Positions 16,614-26,401 of a stretch of DNA of 64,000 bases are shown piece after piece. The DNA is taken from assembly GCA_902778115.1 (NCBI GenBank), contig CACYWG010000007.1:350-64349 (forward strand), given 5' to 3'. The DNA is from Oscillospiraceae bacterium (GTDB taxonomy: Bacteria; Bacillota; Clostridia; Oscillospirales; Oscillospiraceae). Each line of letters begins with the position of its first letter. Position 1 is the stretch's first letter. Position numbers and translations under genes: made by a program. The notes under the pieces were generated by a model. The model was given only the letters and a program-made list of their open reading frames with translations, was not told the DNA's origin and searched no databases.

Positions 16614-17504
16614 ATGGATAAAAAGCTGATGCTGATCGTCAACCCCGTGGCCGGGCGCAGCGCCTACAAGCCCAGTTTCGCCGAGGCCACGCTTCTGCTG
16701 GCGCAGGCGGGCTATCGGGTCGATCTGTACTATACCGCCGCGCGCGGCGACGCCACCCTTTTTGCGCGCGATCATGCCGCCGGCTATGACGCTGTGGCCT
16801 GCATCGGCGGTGACGGCACGCTCAGCGAGGTCATCTCCGGCCTAATCCAGCTGGACAATCCCCCTCCGCTGGGTTATTTCCCGATGGGCACGGCCAACGA
16901 TGTGGCCACGACCCTCGGTCTGCCGAAGAACAACACGCTGGAGGCTGCCGCGCGCATGCTCACGGGCACGCCCCACCCCTATGACGTGGGGCTCTTCGGC
17001 GGGCACGAGCATTTTGCCTATATTGCGGGCTTCGGCGCCTTCACGGACGTGAGCTACACTACCCCGCAGGATCAGAAAAACGCACTGGGCCACCTGGCCT
17101 ACGTGCTGCAGGGCATGGCGCGCCTGCCGAGCATCGAAAGCTATCAGGTCCGCGTCGTCTGGGACGACGGCGAATACGAGGGCAAGCTGGTCTACGGCAG
17201 CATGTCCAACTCCACCTCCGTGGCGGGTATCGTCCACTTCAAGGAACAGATGGTCAGCCTCTCGGACGGTCTGTCGGAGCTGGTGCTGGTGAAGGATCCC
17301 TCCGCGCTGGCGGATCTGGCCAACCTGGCCGGCAGCGTGCTGACGCAGCGCTTCGACAGCGACACGATGATCATCGCCCATACGAAGTCTGCCAGCTTTC
17401 AGTTCGAGCGCCCCGTGGCCTGGACGCGCGACGGCGAGCCCGGCGGTCTCTGGCAGGCGGTGGAGCTGAAAAACCTCCACGCGCCCGTACAGCTGATCTT
17501 CTAA
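16614..17504 (+). CDS. Diacylglycerol kinase-like lipid kinase (YegS/DgkB family)
   Basis: Soluble, peripheral membrane kinase that phosphorylates diacylglycerol or a related lipid. 296 residues. The N-terminal catalytic domain shows the nucleotide-binding motifs IVNPVAGRSAYK and GGDGTLSEVISGL, then PMGTANDVATTLG. The C-terminal domain is the beta-rich substrate-binding part. DgkB, recycling DAG from lipoteichoic acid synthesis, is the likely role in a Firmicute, but related lipid kinases cannot be excluded. Confidence 0.88.
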   Translation: MDKKLMLIVNPVAGRSAYKPSFAEATLLLAQAGYRVDLYYTAARGDATLFARDHAAGYDAVACIGGDGTLSEVISGLIQLDNPPPLGYFPMGTANDVATTLGLPKNNTLEAAARMLTGTPHPYDVGLFGGHEHFAYIAGFGAFTDVSYTTPQDQKNALGHLAYVLQGMARLPSIESYQVRVVWDDGEYEGKLVYGSMSNSTSVAGIVHFKEQMVSLSDGLSELVLVKDPSALADLANLAGSVLTQRFDSDTMIIAHTKSASFQFERPVAWTRDGEPGGLWQAVELKNLHAPVQLIF

Positions 17505-17540
17505 AATCTGAATTTTACCTTGTAAAAAGCGAAAGATAAT

Positions 17541-17571
17541 GATATCATAGCCGCATCGCGGCTATGATATT
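17541..17571 (+). terminator. Hairpin between the lipid kinase and asnS
   Basis: Perfect 14-bp stem GATATCATAGCCGC / GCGGCTATGATAT(C) with a 3-nt loop and only a short T-run (TTTCT). It may terminate the kinase transcript. It also overlaps a candidate asnS -10 (TTGTAA 17520-17525, 17 nt, TATCAT 17543-17548), so its role is uncertain. Confidence 0.55.
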
Positions 17572-17624
17572 TCTATGCGCGAAAAATATGAGTACCTCTC
17601 GGTACAAAGAAAGGAACAGTGCCA

Positions 17625-19019
<1,395 letters not shown>

Positions 19020-19066
19020 GCGGGCGCACAAAGCGTCATTCATCAACGAAAGAGAGGGGCCGGGAT

Positions 19067-20074
19067 GTGAGAAAAGGCTTCCGTCTGCTCACTTTTCTGC
19101 TCTGGTTCACACTGCTGCTGCCCTGTGCGGCGGCCAGTGCGGACACACCAAGGTATCATTTCGATGCCGATTTTTCGCAGGAGAGCCTCGGCGACGCGAT
19201 CGAGCGCTATCTGGCCTCCCGGTATCTCAGCAGCTACAGCGTCAAGATCGGCTGGTGCGATCTTCAAAGCGGCGAAGAATGGTACCTCGACGGCGACACC
19301 TTCATGGAGTGCGCCAGCACCTATAAGCTGCCGCTGGCGATGATCTACGTCGACAAGATCGCGGCGGGCGAGCTCACGCTTGACGACAAGATCGGGTCCT
19401 ATGTGCTGGGTGATGCGCTTGAGAACATGCTGGTCAACTCCCACAACGGCTCGGGCTACATTCTGCGCAGCCATGTGTCCGAGGACGTGATGGAATATCG
19501 GCGCCTGCAGGCCGCGTACAGCGGACTGAGCGAGGACGAGATCTCTCCGGCGTTTTATCACTACAACCTCTTCTCTCCGCGCTTTATGATCGGCACGCTG
19601 CATACGCTCTACGACAATTCCGAGCGCTACAGTCTGATCCTTGACTATCTCAAGCAGTCGCGGCCGACCCAGTATTTCAGCCTCTACCGCGGCGAGACCG
19701 AGGTCGCGCACAAGTACGGCTCTTACGAGGAATACGTCTGCGACAGCGGCATCATATACACCGAGCGGCCCTTCCTGCTGTGCGTCATGACCTATAAAGT
19801 CAGAGGCGCGCCGTTCATTATCGGCCAGATCGCGCGCATCGCGATGGATTATGCCGAATACCTGGCCGCCCATCCAGAACCGACTCCCGCGCCCACCCCG
19901 GTGCCAAAGCCTGTGCCGTCATCTGTGCCGTTGCCCGAACCCACCCCGGTGCCGACGCCCATGCCTGCGCCGACCGTCGGATCGAACGAGTCCCTGCCGG
20001 GCGCAGCTGTCACGACCGGCGCTGTGCTGGTCGCGCTGCCCTTCATCCTCAGGCGAGGGAAGAAGCGCTCATGA
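19067..20074 (+). CDS. Secreted class A beta-lactamase-like serine hydrolase with Pro-rich tail
   Basis: 335 residues. A signal peptide (about residues 1-24, ending CAAASAD) precedes a catalytic domain whose SxxK motif is STYK in ECASTYKLPLAMIYVD. A downstream SHNGSG could provide the SxN-like element and VAHKYGS the KTG-like element, so it resembles class A beta-lactamases/DD-peptidases. A linker of repeated PTPAPTPVPKP units follows. The C-terminus is a hydrophobic stretch plus a basic tail (ALPFILRRGKKRS), preceded by SLPGA, like a membrane or sorting anchor. GTG start at 19067 gives the signal peptide; the longer upstream frame overlaps asnS. True antibiotic hydrolysis is not implied. Confidence 0.75.
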   Translation: MRKGFRLLTFLLWFTLLLPCAAASADTPRYHFDADFSQESLGDAIERYLASRYLSSYSVKIGWCDLQSGEEWYLDGDTFMECASTYKLPLAMIYVDKIAAGELTLDDKIGSYVLGDALENMLVNSHNGSGYILRSHVSEDVMEYRRLQAAYSGLSEDEISPAFYHYNLFSPRFMIGTLHTLYDNSERYSLILDYLKQSRPTQYFSLYRGETEVAHKYGSYEEYVCDSGIIYTERPFLLCVMTYKVRGAPFIIGQIARIAMDYAEYLAAHPEPTPAPTPVPKPVPSSVPLPEPTPVPTPMPAPTVGSNESLPGAAVTTGAVLVALPFILRRGKKRS

Positions 20075-20078
20075 CCGC

Positions 20079-20129
20079 AAAAAAATGTACGGTGAATTCG
20101 CAGAATGTGTGAATTCACCGTACATTTTT
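20079..20129. terminator. Strong bidirectional terminator
   Basis: 17-bp stem AATGTACGGTGAATTC (plus A/T extensions) with an 11-nt loop and T-runs on both strands, between convergent genes. Confidence 0.88.
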
Positions 20130-20187
20130 CCACTTTTTATTTCTCTGCGGCATCTCTCGCCGCTCTTCGGCAATATCCGGCTTGTCG

Positions 20188-20844
20188 TCAGCCGCCGAGC
20201 TCCAGCTCGCCGGACACGCTCTCCAGCGTCACCTGGCTCAGGTCGATGTAAAAGCCGGACCAGACGCGGGATTCGGCATGCAGGGAGCAGTAGCCGGTAA
20301 AGAAAGCGTTGGAAAAGCCATCGTAGAGGCTCGCATCCCCGCCATAGGCGGCGCTGGGCAGGGCGTAGCGGTCAAAGACCGCGTTTTTTGTTGTCTCCAC
20401 GGCGTAGAACAGGTCGTCTGTGTGGTCGTAGACGCCCTCGTTGGTGTTGATGTCCATCGTGTCGATGTACAGGTCAAAGCGGAAGCTGAACTCCACCCGG
20501 TAATTCCCGTTCGGATTGAGGTAGGGCAGGTATTCCTCGCGCAGCACCACACAGAAGTTCTGGCAGACCTGCGCGATCACGTCGCCCTGCGTGACCGTAT
20601 AGAGCGGGATCTCCTTCAGCTCAAAATAATCCGCCCAGTTGTCCGCCGTGATTGCCACGCGGTGATATTTGCCGGAATAGTTCGATGCAGCCGTGCCGCT
20701 TCCGTTCTGCGCAGGAGCGGCGGCGCCGTTTTGCGGCCGTCCCGGCCGGCCGGCCGGCAGCGATGCGCCGTTTTCTCCGGAGCTGCAGGCACACAGGCTC
20801 AGCAGACAGCACAGCGCCAGCAGCAGCGACAGTATCCTTTTCAT
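20188..20844 (-). CDS. Putative lipoprotein of unknown function
   Basis: 218 residues. The signal peptide MKRILSLLLALCCLLSLCAC has the lipobox LCAC, followed by a low-complexity Gly/Ala/Pro-rich linker (to about residue 55). A domain with alternating strands follows (YHRVAITADNWADYFEL, YRVEFSFRFDLYIDTMD, VWSGFYIDLSQVTLESVSG). The start at 20844 is set by the signal peptide and GGGGGTGAG just upstream. I do not recognise the C-terminal domain. It shares its promoter side with the repeat array at 20913 and ends near a terminator. Confidence 0.7.
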   Translation of the reverse strand: MKRILSLLLALCCLLSLCACSSGENGASLPAGRPGRPQNGAAAPAQNGSGTAASNYSGKYHRVAITADNWADYFELKEIPLYTVTQGDVIAQVCQNFCVVLREEYLPYLNPNGNYRVEFSFRFDLYIDTMDINTNEGVYDHTDDLFYAVETTKNAVFDRYALPSAAYGGDASLYDGFSNAFFTGYCSLHAESRVWSGFYIDLSQVTLESVSGELELGG

Positions 20845-20912
20845 CCGTCTCACCCCCGGAATCGTTTGCTCTATTATAGTCCGATTCCGCGCTATCGTCA
20901 ACGGAAAGCACG

Positions 20913-20944
20913 ATTCCGAATTCCGAACTCCGAATTCCGAATTC
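20913..20944. repeat. 7-bp-period array (ATTCCGA type) at the M14 peptidase stop codon
   Basis: Units ATTCCGA, ATTCCGA, ACTCCGA, ATTCCGA then ATT, ending directly at the stop codon (20945-20947) of the minus-strand M14 gene. The same four-unit layout, with the third unit variant, occurs at 26991, 54322 and 63692. Confidence 0.85.
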
Positions 20945-22222
20945 TCAGGTGACGAGCGCCGCCAGGGTCAGGATGCCGAGGTTTTCCCGGTAAATCGCGT
21001 CAAAATCGGACAGCGGCAGGGGATTGACGCCGCGGCCGACCTCGATCGTATAGCCCGGGCGGTCATAGTCCTGCAGAAACCAGTCCTTGTAGCCTGCAAA
21101 GCCCGACTCAAAGGGCACATCCGCCACCTCGTAGCCGCTCACCGCGCCGAAGAGCTCCGCGATCCGCCGCGCGCCGGGCGGTTCGATATCGAGAAACTGC
21201 CAGTAGATCACCCTCCCCTGGCTGTGATAGGCCAGCACCAGATCCGGCGAGAGGCGCTGCGTATAATCGTACATGGCGCGGCTTTCCGGCGCCGTCAGCG
21301 GGGCAGGGCCCACATAGTCCGCCGGCGCCGGGCCGCGCACGCCCTGGGCGAACTTGATCTCCCGCGCCTGTTCCCAGCCGGCCGGGTACTGCAGGTTCGG
21401 GTCGATGCCGCGGATATTGGCCTTCCAGCCCGAGGGGAAGGGGACGCGCGGGTAAGCCGCGGCGATGCGCCGCGCGCCCTCGTAGTATTCGCCGCGCTGC
21501 AGCTCCCCGGTGACCAGGTCGATCCCGTCGGGATTGACCGCCGGGATCAGTGTCAGCGCCGCATAGTCCAGGATCTCTGCCGCCGCATAGCCCGCCAGCA
21601 TCTCTCCGGCGGCGAAGGCCGCGGCCAGGTCTTCGGCGAATTTCAGCAGCAGCGGTGTCGTGATCCACTCATTGGCGTGATGCGAGGCGTTATACAGCAC
21701 TCGGTTCTCCCCGCTGCCGAGGCGCAGGGACCAGAGCGGCTTGCCCATGACGCTTTTGCCGATCTCTCCGACGCTGACAAAGGGGTAGCGGGCGGCAATG
21801 CCGCGCACGCAGTAGGCCGTCAGCGCGCTGCTCCAGTCGATCGTCGTGGGCACCACGGGAAAAGGCAGCGGCACCACCAGCTCGCTGCCGACGGCGAGGT
21901 TTTCCGGCACGGTCCCGGGATTTGCCAGAAGGATGGCCTCCTCGCTGCTGCCATAGCGCTGCGCGATGCTCCAGACCGTGTCGCCCCGGCGCACGCGGAA
22001 GACCAGATAACCCGTATACCAGGGCAGCAGCTGCCGGTGGGTCTGCGGCCCGGCGATCCCGTCGGCCGCGAGGCCGCGGTCGGCCTGAAAGCGCCGGAGC
22101 GCTTCGCGGGTGAGACCGCCGAAAATGCCGTCGGTCGTCAGCTCCCCATAGCCCGCGCGATTGAGCGCCAGCTGCAGCAGCTGCACCGCCGGCCCGGTGC
22201 TTCCTATTCGCAAAACTCTCAT
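20945..22222 (-). CDS. M14 zinc carboxypeptidase/endopeptidase with peptidoglycan-binding and LysM domains
   Basis: Likely gamma-D-glutamyl-meso-diaminopimelate peptidase acting on cell-wall or spore-cortex peptides. 425 residues in three parts. First is an N-terminal peptidoglycan-binding repeat (GSTGPAVQLLQLALNRAGYG to GPQTHRQLLPW). Second is a LysM domain (FRVRRGDTVWSIAQRYGSSE). Third is the M14 domain from about residue 140, with zinc ligands in ASHHANEW (HxxE) and LAYHSQG and the catalytic Glu in YTIEVGRG. ATG at 22222 has AGGAGGG 7 nt upstream. No signal peptide is visible, as in the Bacillus sporulation enzyme ENP1. Confidence 0.88.
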   Translation of the reverse strand: MRVLRIGSTGPAVQLLQLALNRAGYGELTTDGIFGGLTREALRRFQADRGLAADGIAGPQTHRQLLPWYTGYLVFRVRRGDTVWSIAQRYGSSEEAILLANPGTVPENLAVGSELVVPLPFPVVPTTIDWSSALTAYCVRGIAARYPFVSVGEIGKSVMGKPLWSLRLGSGENRVLYNASHHANEWITTPLLLKFAEDLAAAFAAGEMLAGYAAAEILDYAALTLIPAVNPDGIDLVTGELQRGEYYEGARRIAAAYPRVPFPSGWKANIRGIDPNLQYPAGWEQAREIKFAQGVRGPAPADYVGPAPLTAPESRAMYDYTQRLSPDLVLAYHSQGRVIYWQFLDIEPPGARRIAELFGAVSGYEVADVPFESGFAGYKDWFLQDYDRPGYTIEVGRGVNPLPLSDFDAIYRENLGILTLAALVT

Positions 22223-22303
22223 TTCTCGCCCTCCTTCGGCCACAGTATATGCGCCGAAAAGAGGAAAAAGAACGGGGTTTCCCCCCAGTATAAAAACTTT
22301 TGG

Positions 22304-22331
22304 TTGACTTTCTTAAAATAAGACTTAGAAT
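22304..22331 (+). promoter_or_regulatory. Candidate mgtC promoter
   Basis: TTGACT (22304-22309), 16 nt, TAGAAT (22326-22331); the gene starts at 22360 after AAAGGAGG. Confidence 0.5.
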
Positions 22332-22359
22332 GGGTAAAAGGGCCAAAGGAGGTTTGATC

Positions 22360-23085
22360 ATGACTCTCGGGAACTATCTGAACAGTCAATTTACGATATT
22401 GCAAACGCTGGAATTCTTCTTCCGCGTCCTGCTGGCCGGCGTTTTCGGCGCGGCCATCGGCTTCGAGCGCACTCGCCGTTTCAAGGAAGCCGGCATCCGC
22501 ACGCATGTGATCGTCTGCACGGCCGCTGCGCTGATGATGCTCGTCTCCAAATACGGTTTTGCCGATCTGAGCACTGCGGACAGCTTTTTCAGCGGCACCC
22601 GCGGCGCCGATCCCGCGCGGATCGCCGCGCAGGTCGTCAGCGGCATCAGCTTTCTGGGTGCGGGCGTCATCTTCAAAAACGGCAGCACCGTCAAGGGCCT
22701 GACCACGGCGGCCGGCATCTGGGCCACGGCCGGCATCGGCCTCGCCGTCGGCGCGGGCATGTACTGGCTCGGCCTCTTCACGACGCTGCTGATCGCCGTC
22801 ACCCAGATCGCCATGCACCGCTTCACCTTTGGCGCGGACGCTTACAACACCTGCAAGCTGCGCCTGAAGGTGCAGGACGACGGCAATTTTCAGCCTCACC
22901 TGCAGGATCGGCTCCAGCTGTGGAAAGCGAAGGCGGTCAACGTGCGCATGGCGCGAGGCGACAACGGCATCGTCAGCTACGAGCTCACGCTGCGCACGCA
23001 GCATGACATCACGGCCGAGGATCTGCTGCTCTTCTCCCGCGAACACAGCGAGATCCTGGAGATCAGCAACTCGCTGGTCGACTGA
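22360..23085 (+). CDS. MgtC/SapB family membrane protein
   Basis: 241 residues. The MgtC domain has four or five transmembrane segments with the family motifs FRVLLAGVFGAAIGFERTRR, KEAGIRTHVIVCTAAALMML, RIAAQVVSGISFLGAGVIFK and VKGLTTAAGIWATAGIGLAV. A cytoplasmic C-terminal ACT-like domain follows (about residues 170-241). The family is linked to Mg2+ homeostasis and modulation of transporters or ATP synthase; the exact role here is not inferable. ATG at 22360 follows AAAGGAGG. A bidirectional terminator follows. Confidence 0.92.
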   Translation: MTLGNYLNSQFTILQTLEFFFRVLLAGVFGAAIGFERTRRFKEAGIRTHVIVCTAAALMMLVSKYGFADLSTADSFFSGTRGADPARIAAQVVSGISFLGAGVIFKNGSTVKGLTTAAGIWATAGIGLAVGAGMYWLGLFTTLLIAVTQIAMHRFTFGADAYNTCKLRLKVQDDGNFQPHLQDRLQLWKAKAVNVRMARGDNGIVSYELTLRTQHDITAEDLLLFSREHSEILEISNSLVD

Positions 23086-23098
23086 CGGCCCATCCGAT

Positions 23099-23137
23099 AA
23101 AAATACCGGGAACCCGACGGGTTCCCGGTATTTTTTT
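23099..23137. terminator. Bidirectional terminator between mgtC and M32 peptidase
   Basis: Stem AAATACCGGGAACCC / GGGTTCCCGGTATTT with a 3-nt loop and T7 run; convergent genes on both sides. Confidence 0.92.
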
Positions 23138-23146
23138 GTCTGTTTT

Positions 23147-24655
23147 TCACTTCAGCTCATACAGGGCCGTGAACTTCTGCTCCAGATAGTCCAGATAGTA
23201 GTTCACGTTCAGGCTCTCGCCGCTGATCGCGCGGATCCATTCGTCCGGCGTCGTCAGCGAGGCGATCGAGAACACGTGCTTGGTCAGCCAGTCGCGGATC
23301 TTCGTCAGCTCGCCCACGCGCACGGCGGCAAAGACGTCAAAGTCCTTTTCCATCCTGCGAAGGATCTGCACGCCGTAGGCGTTGCCCAGCGCATAGGAGG
23401 GGAAGTAGCCGTAGGACCAGCCGGACCAGTGCACGTCCTGCAGGCAGCCCTGCGTGTCGTCCGGCACGTCGATGCCCAGATACTCCTTATATTTCGCGTT
23501 CCAGAGTGTCGGGATCTCGTCCACGGTGATCTCGCCGTTGACGAAGGCCTTCTCCAGCTCGTAGCGGATCAGGATGTGCAGGCAGTAGCTCAGCTCGTCG
23601 GCCTCGGTGCGGATCAGGCTCGGGCGGGCGACATTGACCGCCTCGAAAAGCTCGCGGTTCGTCACGTCGTCGAAAATGCCGCCGGAGAGCTTCCGGATCT
23701 GCGGCGCGGCAAAGTCGATGAAGGCCTCGCTGCGGCCGATCAGGTTCTCGTAGAAGCGGGAGATCGTTTCGTGCATGGCGCTGGTCATGTTGTTGGCGCA
23801 GTGATTGTCGTGCAGCTCCTGGGGCTCGTTCTGCATAAAAAGCGCGTGGCCGCCCTCGTGCAGGGTGGTGAAGACGTTGGAGATGAAGCTGTCCTCATGA
23901 TAATGCGTCGTCACGCGCACGTCATGATTGCCGAAATTCGTGGTGAAGGGATGCTCGGTGGTCATCAGCACCAGCGCGCTTTGGCGCAGGCCCTCCTGCT
24001 CCAGCAGCCAGCGGCTCATGGCCTCCTGGGCGGGGATGGGCACCGGGCGTGACATGAAGTCCTCGCGGATAGGCTTGCCCTCGGTGACGATGCGGCCCAG
24101 CAGCGGGACGATGCGCGCCTTGAGCGCGGCAAAGAAGGCGTCAAGCTGTTCGATGCTGCCGCCCTCCTCATAGTCGTCCAGGCAGGTATCGTAATAGCTT
24201 CCCTTTTTCTCGTCGCGCAGGTCGATCGAAATGCGGTTATAGCGGATCAGGTCGGCCAGCGCGTCGCGGAACAGCGAGAAGTCGTTGGCCTTTTTGGCGC
24301 TCAGCCAGGCACCGTAAGCCTTGTTGGAGGCCACGTCCATCTCATAGGAGAGCTCGGCAGAGATATTCTTCGCTCTTGCGTAGCCCTTGTAAAGGTGCTC
24401 CACGGCCTTTTTCTGCACCGGCGTGAGGCCTTCGCTGTCCGCGTGCAGCTCGCAGATCAGCTTTTCATAGCGCTTGTCGTGGGTCATTTTGTAGATCTGC
24501 TTGCCGAGCACGGCCATGTCCTCGCCGGCAGGGCCGATGCCCTCGGCCGGAGCGCAGCACTCCATGTCAAAGCTCAGCTTGCCGATGCTGCGGTAATAGG
24601 CCTCGATCTCGTCCAGGCGCGCAAAGAGTTTTTTCAGCTTCTGTTGATTGCTCAT
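23147..24655 (-). CDS. M32 family carboxypeptidase (Taq-type)
   Basis: Cytosolic zinc metallocarboxypeptidase removing C-terminal residues from peptides. 502 residues. Active-site HExxH appears in TLHEGGHALF, with the third ligand region in SAMHETISRFYENLIGRS. Other M32 blocks are DVRVTTHYHEDSF and HWSGWSYGYFPSYALGNAYG. ATG at 24655 has AAGGAGA upstream. Repeat element A1 lies directly upstream. Confidence 0.95.
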   Translation of the reverse strand: MSNQQKLKKLFARLDEIEAYYRSIGKLSFDMECCAPAEGIGPAGEDMAVLGKQIYKMTHDKRYEKLICELHADSEGLTPVQKKAVEHLYKGYARAKNISAELSYEMDVASNKAYGAWLSAKKANDFSLFRDALADLIRYNRISIDLRDEKKGSYYDTCLDDYEEGGSIEQLDAFFAALKARIVPLLGRIVTEGKPIREDFMSRPVPIPAQEAMSRWLLEQEGLRQSALVLMTTEHPFTTNFGNHDVRVTTHYHEDSFISNVFTTLHEGGHALFMQNEPQELHDNHCANNMTSAMHETISRFYENLIGRSEAFIDFAAPQIRKLSGGIFDDVTNRELFEAVNVARPSLIRTEADELSYCLHILIRYELEKAFVNGEITVDEIPTLWNAKYKEYLGIDVPDDTQGCLQDVHWSGWSYGYFPSYALGNAYGVQILRRMEKDFDVFAAVRVGELTKIRDWLTKHVFSIASLTTPDEWIRAISGESLNVNYYLDYLEQKFTALYELK

Positions 24656-24678
24656 GGCGGTCTCCTTTTCACCTATTA

Positions 24679-24805
24679 GCCTCCCTTCCGCAGAAGGGAG
24701 GTGGCCGCGCCTAAAGCGGCCGGTGGGTTTCCCCTCACTATTTCCGATTTGTTGGTAACCCTCAGTCTCGCTTCGCTCGACAGCTCCCTTTTGCAAAAGG
24801 GAGCC
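24679..24805. repeat. Hairpin-bounded intergenic element, copy A1
   Basis: Begins GCCTCCCTTCCGCAGAAGGG and ends CTCCCTTTTGCAAAAGGGAG, so each end is a hairpin. Inner arms carry GGTTTCCC and AACCCTCAGTCTCGCTTCGCTC. The overall imperfect palindrome of ~125 bp matches copies at 32591 and 34664. Its right end reaches the nth stop codon. Confidence 0.85.
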
Positions 24806-25440
24806 TATTCCTCACAAAACTGGCACAGCTCCCGCAGGCAGCAGATCTCGCAGCGGGGCTTTCGCGCATCGCACACGGCGCGGCCGTGCAGCACGATGCA
24901 GTGGCAGAAGTCGGAGGAATGCTCCGGCGGCAGGATCTTGCGCAGCTCGCGCTCGATCTTCTCCGGCTCCTTGAGGCAGTCCACCAGGCCGAGGCGGTTG
25001 GAAATGCGGATGCAGTGCGTGTCCACCACGGTTGAGCCCGGCACGCGGTACACATCGCCCAAGATGAGATTGGCGGTCTTGCGGCCGACGCCGGGCAGCG
25101 CCGTGAGCTCCTCCATCGTGCGCGGCAGCTCGCCGCCGTACTTTGTCAGCAGCACCTGCGCGCAGGCCACGATATCCCGTGCCTTGGCGCGGAAGAAGCC
25201 GCAGGAATGCACATATTTTTCTACTTCAGCGACGTCCGCCTCCGCAAAGCTCTCCAGCGTGGGGAAGCGCTCAAACAGCGCCGGCGTGATCATGTTCACG
25301 CGCTCGTCGGTGCACTGCGCGGCCAGACGCACGGAAAACAGCAGCTCATAGGGCTTTTCATAATCCAGCGTACAGCTCGCCTCCGGATATTCCGCCAGCA
25401 GCCGCCGCACGATCTCATTGACCTGTTCCTGTGTCCTCAT
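24805..25440 (-). CDS. nth: Endonuclease III (DNA glycosylase/AP lyase)
   Basis: Removes oxidised pyrimidines in base-excision repair. 211 residues. The helix-hairpin-helix LPGVGRKTANLILG holds the catalytic Lys, and the catalytic Asp is in VDTHCIRISNRLGL. The C-terminal iron-sulfur cluster loop is intact (C-x6-C-x2-C-x5-C: CDARKPRCEICCLRELC). Start at 25440 agrees with the family N-terminus. The stop codon overlaps the end of repeat A1. Confidence 0.97.
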   Translation of the reverse strand: MRTQEQVNEIVRRLLAEYPEASCTLDYEKPYELLFSVRLAAQCTDERVNMITPALFERFPTLESFAEADVAEVEKYVHSCGFFRAKARDIVACAQVLLTKYGGELPRTMEELTALPGVGRKTANLILGDVYRVPGSTVVDTHCIRISNRLGLVDCLKEPEKIERELRKILPPEHSSDFCHCIVLHGRAVCDARKPRCEICCLRELCQFCEE

Positions 25441-25507
25441 GGCGTTACCCCTTTCCGTCTGTTGCAGATCCAGTATACGCATTCGGCGCATTTTCGTCAA
25501 GAAGCAT

Positions 25508-25540
25508 GAAAAAAGAGGAGTCCGCAGACTCCTCTTTTTC
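25508..25540. terminator. Terminator after the Pro/Gln-rich surface protein
   Basis: Stem AAAAAGAGGAGTC / GACTCCTCTTTTT with a CGCA loop; symmetric, can act on both strands. It separates nth from the gene upstream. Confidence 0.85.
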
Positions 25541-25549
25541 AATTGCGGA

Positions 25550-26266
25550 TCAACCCAGATTGATCGTACCGCCGCACTCGATCACGTCCAGCGCGACGCC
25601 GCTGTAAGTGCCGTTGTAGTGCCACTCCACCGCAACGGGAAGACTGCTGCCGCCTGCCAGAGAGACCGTGAAGGTCTTGGAGCCGACGCTGTGGGTCGTT
25701 TTGCCGCCCTCATAGCTCAGCGCGGGCTGCGTCAGGGTCCCGGTCTGATCACCGACGCGAAGGCCGATGCAATCCTGCCACTCGTTGAGATAGATCGTAG
25801 AGGACTCGATGCTGACGGTCAGCGTGACCTCCGCCTTGTTATCCGCAGCGCTGACGGCGCTCCAGTCGCAGATCAGCTCAAGACCGGCTCCGGTCGCGGA
25901 GCGGAAGCTGTCGCTGCCGAGGCTCTGCCCGGCCGGCCGGGGCGCGGGGGTGGGCGCGGGCGTCGGCGCTGCGACGGGCGTATTCTGCTGCGGCTGTTGC
26001 TGCTGCGGCTGCTGCTGCGGCGCGGGGTTCGAGGCCGGACGGTTGGCCGGCGGCGGGGTGGGCGCGGGCGCCCAGGTCGGGATCGGCACCGGCGTTTCCT
26101 GCGCGGGCTGCTCCGGGACGATCTCCGTCTGCTCGGTTTGTTCCGGTTCCTCCGGCTGCACGGGATGCTTTTTCGCATCCAGACCCAGTGCGGCGTTGAC
26201 GACAAGCGCCAGCACCAGGAAAAAGACCAGGATAAAGAACACGGCTTTCACTTTGCCGAAATTCAT
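25550..26266 (-). CDS. Membrane-anchored surface protein with Pro/Gln-rich linker, unknown
   Basis: 238 residues. The N-terminal hydrophobic segment VFFILVFFLVLALVVNAAL is an uncleaved signal-anchor. It is followed by a Glu/Gln/Pro-rich stalk (about residues 35-115) with runs such as PQQQPQQQQPQQ and PTPAPTPAPRP. The C-terminal domain (about 120-238) is beta-rich (LICDWSAVSAADNKAEVTLT, FTVSLAGGSSLPVAVEWHYN). I do not recognise the C-terminal domain. The gene has its own promoter and terminator. Confidence 0.75.
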   Translation of the reverse strand: MNFGKVKAVFFILVFFLVLALVVNAALGLDAKKHPVQPEEPEQTEQTEIVPEQPAQETPVPIPTWAPAPTPPPANRPASNPAPQQQPQQQQPQQNTPVAAPTPAPTPAPRPAGQSLGSDSFRSATGAGLELICDWSAVSAADNKAEVTLTVSIESSTIYLNEWQDCIGLRVGDQTGTLTQPALSYEGGKTTHSVGSKTFTVSLAGGSSLPVAVEWHYNGTYSGVALDVIECGGTINLG

Positions 26267-26299
26267 AAGATCCCCTTCCTTTGTAACTTATTTGTAACT

Positions 26300-26328
26300 A
26301 TTATACACCCTTGCCGCCGCCTTGTCCA
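26300..26328 (-). promoter_or_regulatory. Candidate promoter of the Pro/Gln-rich protein gene
   Basis: Minus strand: TGGACA (26323-26328), 17 nt, TATAAT (26300-26305). Confidence 0.6.
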
Positions 26329-26401
26329 TAGTCTGTTCGACAAATTCAGACATGTTAAGAAAATTTTTTCGCCCGGGAGCCTGTTCCCGGGCGAAAGCCT
26401 C

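Noticed and set aside
17505..17624. T-box leader for asnS
   Set aside because: The gap is only 120 bp, and neither the T-box TGGNACCGCG sequence nor a specifier-loop structure is visible. serS likewise follows parB by 21 bp.
26369..26395. Terminator after the GNAT gene
   Set aside because: The GC-rich hairpin is real, but on the minus strand it is followed by an A-run before any T's, so I do not call it an intrinsic terminator.
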